Of a stretch of 6,826 nt of DNA, positions 5,933 to 6,826 are shown one piece after another. Every line of letters begins with the position of its first letter. Position 1 is the stretch's first letter. Source of the stretch: Gallionellaceae bacterium (GTDB taxonomy: Bacteria > Pseudomonadota > Gammaproteobacteria > Burkholderiales > Gallionellaceae); contig DMCN01000121.1 in the NCBI GenBank assembly GCA_003445795.1, forward strand, positions 48,871 to 55,696. The letters are read 5' to 3'. The notes beneath the pieces are model-generated. The model was not told where the DNA came from. It saw only the letters and a program-made list of their open reading frames with translations, and searched no databases. The translations under genes and the position numbers were made by a program.

Positions 5933-6789
5933 GGTGCCAACAGTTGCAGATAGTTCTGCGTCAGCGTCTGCCCCCAGAACAACGCTATCAGGCCGCCGCC
6001 GGCAAGGTAGGGGCCGAACGGGATGGGGATGTTGCGGCCGCGTTTGGCGAAGACGATGAGCGCGATACCTACCACGGCGCCGACCAGAGAAGAAAGCAGG
6101 ATGACTAGCGGCAGCATCGTCCAGCCAAACCAGGCGCCGATCGCGGCCAATAATTTGAAATCGCCAAAACCCATGCCTTCCTTGCCGGTAGCAAGCTTGA
6201 ACGCCCAGTACACACTCCACAGCACGAGGTAGCCTGCTACAGCACCGATGACAGCATTCGGCAGCGTGGTAAAGACACCATTGAGGTTGAGCAGCAGCCC
6301 CAGCCAGAGCAGGGGGAGAGTGATGTCGTCGGGAAGCAGTTGGGTGTCGAAATCGATGAAGGTGAGCGCGATGAGCGCCCAGACAAACACGATGGCTGCG
6401 ATCCCGGCAGCGCCGAAACCAAAATGCCAGGCAGCGTAAGCGCTCAGGATGCCGCTGACGGCCTCCACGATCGGATAGCGCATCGAGATGGCCGCGCCGC
6501 AACCCTTGCATTTGCCTTTGAGGAAGAGATAGCTCACCACCGGGATGTTCTCCAGTGCGCCGATCGCATGACCGCAATGCGGGCAGGCGGAACGCGGGAC
6601 CACCAGGTTATATGGTGCAACAGGGGCGGGTGTCTGCCCGTTCAGCTCGGCGCATTGCGCATGCCAGTCGCGTTCCATCATCTTGGGCAGGCGGTGGATG
6701 ACGACGTTGAGAAAACTGCCGACGAGCAGGCCAAGCAATCCTGCAACTAGGACAAATACAAGCGGCGAGGTTTGGAGCAGTAGCAACAT
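5929..6789 (-). CDS. pilD: PilD: type IV prepilin peptidase / N-methyltransferase
   Basis: An inner-membrane enzyme that cleaves the leader of type IV prepilins or type II secretion pseudopilins and methylates the new N-terminal phenylalanine. At 286 residues it is full length. Membrane segment 1 covers about 9–31 (LVGSFLNVVIHRLP begins at 22). The cytoplasmic methyltransferase loop bears the tetracysteine zinc site C69, C72, C94 and C97. Several further hydrophobic segments follow, between about 107 and 280. The aspartyl protease residues are D146 in FIDFDTQLLPD and D210 in the GMGFGD (GxGD-type) motif; their 64-residue spacing equals that of D149 and D213 in Pseudomonas aeruginosa PilD. The ATG at 6789–6787 has an AGGG (6802–6799) nine bases upstream. 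Adjacent pilB and pilC would be expected beyond the right edge but cannot be seen. Its presence implies type IV pili or a type II secretion system elsewhere in the genome. Confidence 0.96.
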   Translation of the reverse strand: MLLLLQTSPLVFVLVAGLLGLLVGSFLNVVIHRLPKMMERDWHAQCAELNGQTPAPVAPYNLVVPRSACPHCGHAIGALENIPVVSYLFLKGKCKGCGAAISMRYPIVEAVSGILSAYAAWHFGFGAAGIAAIVFVWALIALTFIDFDTQLLPDDITLPLLWLGLLLNLNGVFTTLPNAVIGAVAGYLVLWSVYWAFKLATGKEGMGFGDFKLLAAIGAWFGWTMLPLVILLSSLVGAVVGIALIVFAKRGRNIPIPFGPYLAGGGLIALFWGQTLTQNYLQLLAP

Positions 6790-6810
6790 CTATGAGCACC
6801 CTGAATATAT

Positions 6811-6826
6811 AAAAAAGGCGCGGCAA
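6811..6826 (-). terminator. Possible right arm of a terminator upstream of pilD (cut by window edge)
   Basis: Read on the minus strand, the window edge gives TTGCCGCGCC followed directly by six Ts (6816–6811). This is the form of the 3' arm and U tract of an intrinsic terminator for a gene lying to the right. The matching left arm (GGCGCGGCAA on the minus strand) would fall outside the window, so the hairpin cannot be confirmed. If real, pilD would start a transcription unit separate from its upstream neighbour. Confidence 0.25.

Noticed and set aside
5933..6577. Upstream extension of the coaE frame
   Set aside because: Arg/His/Cys-rich translation lying entirely inside pilD in another frame; CoaE proteins start just before the LVGLTGGIGSGKS motif.
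6804..6826. TTGCCG and TATATT as a promoter for pilD on the minus strand
   Set aside because: The spacer would be only 11 bases and the transcript would begin after the ribosome site.
1..6826. Mobile element, CRISPR array, tRNA, rRNA or defence system
   Set aside because: No repeats with regular spacing, terminal inverted repeats, transposase-like proteins or RNA-gene signatures were found; nearly every base belongs to a housekeeping gene.

Overview
This window is an ordinary, densely packed chromosomal segment from a GC-rich proteobacterium. Protein signatures and gene order point to the Betaproteobacteria, perhaps a Nitrosomonadales/Gallionellaceae-like lineage; the family-level placement is a guess. 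The order secA – argJ – DUF815 ATPase – Nudix/ThiE-like fusion, facing pilD – coaE – zapD – yacG, resembles a layout I associate with many betaproteobacteria. I see no tRNA, rRNA, mobile element, CRISPR array or phage gene, and no stretch over 61 bases without a gene.

Left half, plus strand (1–4331): the 3' part of secA is followed after 29 bases by a small single-domain cyclic-nucleotide-binding-fold protein. Next, 12 bases on, comes argJ (arginine biosynthesis). A DUF815 P-loop ATPase follows after 30 bases, and a Nudix hydrolase fused to a thiamine-phosphate-synthase-like domain overlaps its end by 14 bases. Spacing suggests one co-transcribed run, with the last gene translationally coupled.

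Right half, minus strand (4319–6789, read right to left): pilD (prepilin peptidase), coaE (dephospho-CoA kinase; GTGA overlap with pilD), a 61-base gap with a candidate promoter, zapD (FtsZ-associated division protein, GTG start) and yacG (zinc-binding gyrase inhibitor; ATGA overlap with zapD). The two runs converge, and their terminal genes overlap tail-to-tail by 13 bases.

The genes do not form one pathway. They cover protein export, arginine synthesis, nucleotide-pool cleaning, CoA synthesis, cell division, gyrase control and type IV pilin/pseudopilin maturation. The window does not contain a convincing undescribed system. The points most worth a second look are the degenerate cyclic-nucleotide-binding protein between secA and argJ, and the ThiE-like domain that has lost several expected catalytic residues.
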